In this document: one piece after another, positions 59,758-64,000 of the stretch
Numbering within the stretch: the stretch's first letter is position 1
Layout: every line of letters starts with the position of its first letter
Assembly: GCF_910592395.1 (NCBI RefSeq)
Contig: NC_088310.1
Location: 22,513,501-22,577,500 of the forward strand
DNA: 64,000 nt
Reading direction: 5' to 3'
DNA from: Lineus longissimus
Taxonomy: Eukaryota > Nemertea > Pilidiophora > Heteronemertea > Lineidae
Translations under genes and position numbers: made by a program
The notes under the pieces: generated by a model
Databases searched by the model: none
Told to the model about the DNA's origin: nothing
Seen by the model: the letters and a program-made list of their open reading frames with translations, nothing else

Positions 59758-61484
59758 ACGGTTATAGATAATCCGTGATTGCCGTGATGCTTGCCACTGG
59801 GTTATGCTGGATATTCTCCTGGAAGATCACGGATATCTTGAGTCAGGGAGCTGTGATCAACCTGACGTCACGGACAAAGTCGTTCTCTCCCACTTTTCTT
59901 TGCACAACACATAAACATCACGAATATTCTCTCAGCCAGTATTAGCTTCAATGCTGTATTAATAAATTTTGACTGAAATTGCTGTAACATCAAATTCGAA
60001 ATAACTTTGCATGTGGATAAAATTAGAAAAAAAACACATGTCGTTTGAAAAAAATGCCACGTTTATTTTCATCGATTGGAGGATTTGTGGTACCTGTAAG
60101 TTGAAAAAGAATTCTAAATACCTTATGAGAACAAAGGCGAGGATATACATTTTTCGTGCTAAAATAAAACCTTTTTACTTCAATATTTTCATACAAATAC
60201 AGACTTAGAAATATTCCCCTCGTAGCCCCATCGTGTCACCTATTCATCACATGTAGCTGTGGTTAGGATGTTACATCACAGGTTCCTAAATGTTTCTCAA
60301 AAGCGTTCTTAATATCAGTTCCTAACATCTAGCCAAGTGGAAGTTTTGGAATATCCGACTGGAAGCATTGGTTAGATCAAAAACGAATAGTGATTGGTTA
60401 GATGCAACTCAGCCACTGTTAAGCTACGAGTAACTCACCTTTTCATCGGGAAAGAATGACAGGAAACTATTCTGATAACTCGTTTCACTAATCCTGCTGC
60501 ATTGTTTCTGCCTCAGATGTATGTCAGTGTAGCGCTGGGTATTACGACCAGTCTAATGTTACACTGACACCGACATAACAGGAAGCTGATGGGATGCTCG
60601 GGTAGACCGGAACGGACAAGATTGTTAAGAAATGATGTATGTCTTTTTGTAAACCTGATGGACCCAAGATACCACAACTTCTTTGATGTTGCATTAGTGC
60701 AACCTTTTTTGCGCTGTTAGTTCCGCTTATGTTTTAATATTTCCGTTCCGGAGATGAGGAGCTATCACGAGTGTCATCCGTCGTTTCAAAATAGATGCGA
60801 ATGCTAATGTGTGTGGAGGTACATTTTTGTATGTGGCATATTAATTAGACTCCATTTCCTCGGCAGAATCCCGTCGCAGCTGCCGCAAGCTGCTTTGGCC
60901 TGAATTTATCGTGGTTTTTCTGATTACAATCTTCTCACATTGACTTATCAAGTAATTCATACTTGTCGATTTAAAAAAATGCAAATAATCCAACAGTTGG
61001 GTACAATTCTGTATTTTTAAACACGTTCATTTATAATAAACGGCAGTTTTCAGTGTAGAATGCACTGTGAGTACGAAGCCTCGTTTTAAATTCAGTGGTT
61101 CAATTGAGGTTAGAAAACCATAACTGCTTGAGTACACCAATTGAAGGAATTGAAAAGCCTTCAAATGAATACCTTGAATTCCTGAATCATGTTCACTGTG
61201 AAGGTTGGATCAAGTAAACTGCTTTTCGCTTGTGTTAATCGAACCAACACCAGAACCATCAGAAATTCTTCTCGGGATATTCTCTCACTAGTTTCATATG
61301 TCTAGCTGTTCTTATCTGAATTCGTACTCGTCCACATATAAGTGTAATATTACTTCGAAGGTCTTTCTAAGAGGTACATATCAGACATATGATCCGCATG
61401 CAAGTCAAAGGACGGGTCTAAGACCTCTTAGAAAGGATTTCAAAGTATACATGCTCGAAAACGTTTTGTTTGTTCCTCTGCGGT
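59758..61484. other. Opsin 5' flank and Roco 3' flank
   Basis: Both neighbouring genes are on the minus strand, so the opsin promoter should lie just right of 59757. No TATA box clearly assigned. An inverted repeat (13 bp, 61363-61375 with 61423-61435) lies 50-120 nt beyond the Roco stop. Confidence 0.4.
61363..61435 (-). repeat. Inverted repeat in Roco 3' flank
   Basis: ctttctaagaggt and acctcttagaaag pair perfectly around a 47-nt loop. In the transcript this would place a stem in the 3' UTR. Role unknown. Confidence 0.4.
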
Positions 61485-64000
61485 TTACATTGCTTTATTA
61501 AGTAGCTTGTAATGTTTCTCGCAAAGCCAGGTTATCTTGTTCTTGTAGACAAGGCGCCAAAGATATCCGAAACACCGTGGCCTGTCCATGACGTTCAGAA
61601 ACTGACGCAGGCGGGTACGGTTGAAGCTGTTAGCGTTTTCTTCAAGGAGTCGCATGGCTACCTCAGCATCGGTGATCGTACCAACTGTAATAGCACCGGG
61701 GAAGTTGTACCGGTAATCTTCAATCAGGTCAGAAACAGCGTAGGACATGTCTAGTGCGTCTTCCACGATAGTAGGGACGTTGGTAGTCCGCCCTGCGATT
61801 CCGATCAACTGCAGCAGAGTTATGACATGATCGCCGTAGATCTCCATGAACTCCCTCGGCTTGTTTAATCGGTATCCAGGGGACTTTGTAAAGTGGTACC
61901 CTCCAGGGAACTCGCATAGCAAATGCACAGCGTACCCATCGAATAGAACGCTCGAGACCCATAACTTTACCCGCTCTGTTAACGTAAGTCCATCCTTGTT
62001 GATAGGTAGTACTACGAATAGTCGTGGACACTCCCTGTCATCAAGACTTTCCAGGTTCTGGCGGACTGAAACTATTTGATTGTATTTCGATGGAATATCC
62101 CCGTTGATCAAGCCATTTGCAGATGGAAAATCATGACCTCGTTGACAGACAACCGGTGACGATCCCAGCCTTCCAATGTCATTGGTGACAAATTCGTGAC
62201 AGAGATGTCGTCCTTCTATGATGCACGCAGGACATAGAATCGTGTTCAGCTCAACTTCGCTCATTCCTTCAAACCAGGAGATGGTGGCGTTCAGAAGACG
62301 TGATATTTGATCAACAATGCAGCAAGGTCTGGGTCCACGGATAGTAATCAAGAGGTTCTTCAGATGAGGTAGAAACTCGTAGTGAATGCGATGCAGGGCT
62401 CCATCGTCGTCATGGTCCTTCCGCCTCAAGCAGTCATGACATTCAGGAGCTGAGTATTTTACAAACTCCACAATGTGGTTCTGGAAGTATCTCGAGAACA
62501 TACTTGCGCAGGAATCTGAATTTGCCGAAAAGGAGCGTGCATTTTTGGCAATGAGTATACTGAAGAAAGACGGCGGGACAAACGCGAATTTGACTGTAAA
62601 AGTCACTTGTTTTGTGTCCAGTGGAGGCGTGTGTGGCCAGAGACTTTCATCAGGTTCACCAATCGGCAGTTTGCATGGCACCATTTCATTGGTTGTTTCC
62701 TTGACAGGAAGACAGACCCCGAATTCCCGGAATAGTATAAGAAGTTGCTCCCTTTCGACCTTATCTAGATCAGGCCACAGATCTGCAAGGAGGCTATGCT
62801 CGAAAAACCCAGACACAAGACCCGTGTCACGATAGCTCACAAGCGTGCAGAATTTCTTGGCAAGCCACATTGGATCCAGGATGACGATATTTCGAATCTC
62901 TTGGATGTGTGGAAAGAAGAGAATCTCTCCTTGGGCTTTGAAGAACAGCAGCATTATTCTGACAGCCTCCTCATCTGGGGTGTCGTATGCCTTGTATACT
63001 TCCATCACCCTGTCAAGCGTGATGTAGTACTGCTTCCCACCCTCTAGCCTGCTCTTGTCATAAAGCGCCTCCAGCACAGTTGCCCACAACTTTGGTATGG
63101 TCGGAGTCTGGACAATCAACTCATTGCTTTGTTTCAAAATAAGTGCCTTTAGGTTCTCCATACTCTCGTTTGTCGTGAAGTTTAGGAAGCTGCTCCCAAT
63201 CTTGCGCAGGCTGCTTACCTCAACGTAACCGACAACGTGTGATATTGCAGCGTAGCCGAGACGCGGAGTGTGAGCAAAGTCTTTGGGCTTTGTAGACTCA
63301 TCTTCACTATCTGTAAAGTCGGTGTCTGAAGACCGATCAGAGCCATTCGGCTTGTCGAGGATAACGTAGCCCGCTGTTCCGCTGTGTTTCGTTCGTCGCA
63401 CCATCCTCTCAGCCGGCTGGCAAATGAGGCAATCACATAGCACCTGCCCTCTGGTAAAATACTCTCTGTGGTGGGCCCTGGCAGACTGTATTAAGTCCTT
63501 CACTTGTTGCCATATCTGCTGAAGTAGAGTAGCATTGAGGGAAGGATGGTCGGCGTGGGTGCCTACAATAATGACTCTGGAATCGGGAGCCTTGCAGAAG
63601 ATGTAATGCAGCCACAGTTGAAGACGACCAAGGGTGTGGCTGTTCTTTTCGAAATTGATTAAACAGTATTCACTCAAGTTAAAACAGACAACATAAAGAC
63701 TTTGTGGCGTCATAAAGAAGTTGTGTGTCTCATTGAAATCCGCATCACCGCCGCAATCGAAGCACTTCAGGGCTATGCCTTCGATGTCAATACTGGTGAT
63801 GTCTATTCCATCAGTCTTCATGACCTCGTCGTCTTCACCAAATATCCAGGAACGTCGGCGGATGGCCTTGACAAGCGTCGTCTTTCCTACTCCTTCCTGG
63901 CCCACCAAAACCATCTTAACCTTGTTATTTGGAATGGGATTGGACAGCAGCGCCTTAAGATACTTCAATAACTCTGGGATTGGCGCATCCTTCAGCTCTT
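61485..64000 (-). CDS. Roc-COR GTPase (ROCO family), 5'-incomplete
   Basis: The frame is open at the window edge; in-frame residues ELKDAPIPELLKYLKALL run from the edge, so the true start and probably leucine-rich repeats lie outside. Counting from the Leu codon at 63968: P-loop GQEGVGKTTL (23-32), G3-like DCGGDADF (70-77), and G4-like GTHADH (135-140) form a Roc domain. The COR domain follows (~250-460; WLAKKFCTLVSY...). A Cys/His-rich knuckle is next (CPAC ~577, then VCQRGHDFP) and a C-terminal module (RLFVVLP..., HLLCEFPGGYHF..., EFMEIYGDHVITLLQ). The organisation resembles MFHAS1-like and the expanded LRR-Roc proteins of invertebrate deuterostomes. ROCO proteins dimerise through COR and cycle GTP; the cellular role of this one is unknown. 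A single large exon covers all visible sequence. Confidence 0.85.
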   Translation of the reverse strand, partial: ELKDAPIPELLKYLKALLSNPIPNNKVKMVLVGQEGVGKTTLVKAIRRRSWIFGEDDEVMKTDGIDITSIDIEGIALKCFDCGGDADFNETHNFFMTPQSLYVVCFNLSEYCLINFEKNSHTLGRLQLWLHYIFCKAPDSRVIIVGTHADHPSLNATLLQQIWQQVKDLIQSARAHHREYFTRGQVLCDCLICQPAERMVRRTKHSGTAGYVILDKPNGSDRSSDTDFTDSEDESTKPKDFAHTPRLGYAAISHVVGYVEVSSLRKIGSSFLNFTTNESMENLKALILKQSNELIVQTPTIPKLWATVLEALYDKSRLEGGKQYYITLDRVMEVYKAYDTPDEEAVRIMLLFFKAQGEILFFPHIQEIRNIVILDPMWLAKKFCTLVSYRDTGLVSGFFEHSLLADLWPDLDKVEREQLLILFREFGVCLPVKETTNEMVPCKLPIGEPDESLWPHTPPLDTKQVTFTVKFAFVPPSFFSILIAKNARSFSANSDSCASMFSRYFQNHIVEFVKYSAPECHDCLRRKDHDDDGALHRIHYEFLPHLKNLLITIRGPRPCCIVDQISRLLNATISWFEGMSEVELNTILCPACIIEGRHLCHEFVTNDIGRLGSSPVVCQRGHDFPSANGLINGDIPSKYNQIVSVRQNLESLDDRECPRLFVVLPINKDGLTLTERVKLWVSSVLFDGYAVHLLCEFPGGYHFTKSPGYRLNKPREFMEIYGDHVITLLQLIGIAGRTTNVPTIVEDALDMSYAVSDLIEDYRYNFPGAITVGTITDAEVAMRLLEENANSFNRTRLRQFLNVMDRPRCFGYLWRLVYKNKITWLCEKHYKLLNKAM

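Overview
Eukaryotic genomic DNA: AT-rich, intron-rich, with canonical GT-AG introns. The gene content (calmodulin paralogs, a bistable-type opsin, LicD/fukutin-like enzymes, a Roc-COR GTPase) and the frequent 'taggcctat'/'tacatgta' words suggest a marine invertebrate deuterostome, most likely an echinoderm or other ambulacrarian. The species is an inference; nothing here fixes it. Most genes were assembled by hand from exons that keep frame across splice sites. Several exons (3-34 nt) are far too short to appear as open reading frames.

Layout. (1) 1-9.6 kb is a repeat-rich, gene-poor stretch. It holds two inverted copies of a ~260 bp foldback element (1773-2032, 7650-7918), a 5'-truncated non-LTR retrotransposon with an intact reverse-transcriptase ORF (2268-3704), an inverted-repeat-bounded segment (5430-6425) containing a minus-strand CArG/CCAAT/TATA promoter-like module, and a second inverted-repeat-bounded segment (7955-9396). 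(2) 9646-11001 (+) is LicD-like gene 1. (3) 13.5-50.4 kb is an EF-hand gene cluster. Gene A (-) is a six-exon coiled-coil, two-EF-hand protein ending in a CaaX box. Genes B (+), C (-), D (+) and E (+) are four-EF-hand calmodulin-like paralogs sharing one exon plan: tiny 5' exon(s), a 144-nt exon, a 240/243-nt exon, a short last exon, and phase-1 introns at matching positions. Gene C spans 14.5 kb with a 9.2 kb intron full of decayed mobile DNA. Gene D carries two near-identical 221-bp foldback MITEs in opposite orientation on either side of its 34-nt exon 2. (4) 52165-53679 (+) is LicD-like gene 2, paralogous to gene 1 and with the same single-coding-exon plan, so the two LicD genes bracket the calmodulin-like cluster. 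(5) 55039-59757 (-) is a six-exon opsin with the retinal lysine, the ECL2 glutamate counter-ion and NPxxY. (6) 61485 to the right edge (-) is the C-terminal part of a Roc-COR GTPase; its N-terminal part lies outside the window.

How they relate. Genes B-E are local duplicates of a calmodulin-type ancestor. Gene C keeps four canonical Ca2+ loops, D and B have one altered loop each, and E has lost most of its ligands, so the array looks like a series of diverging Ca2+ sensors. Gene A is a different EF-hand family and may be farnesylated. The LicD proteins look like Golgi type II enzymes. The opsin and Roco genes are unrelated neighbours. No operon logic applies; the linkage is by duplication. 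Remaining stretches are described in the feature list; in several I see nothing.
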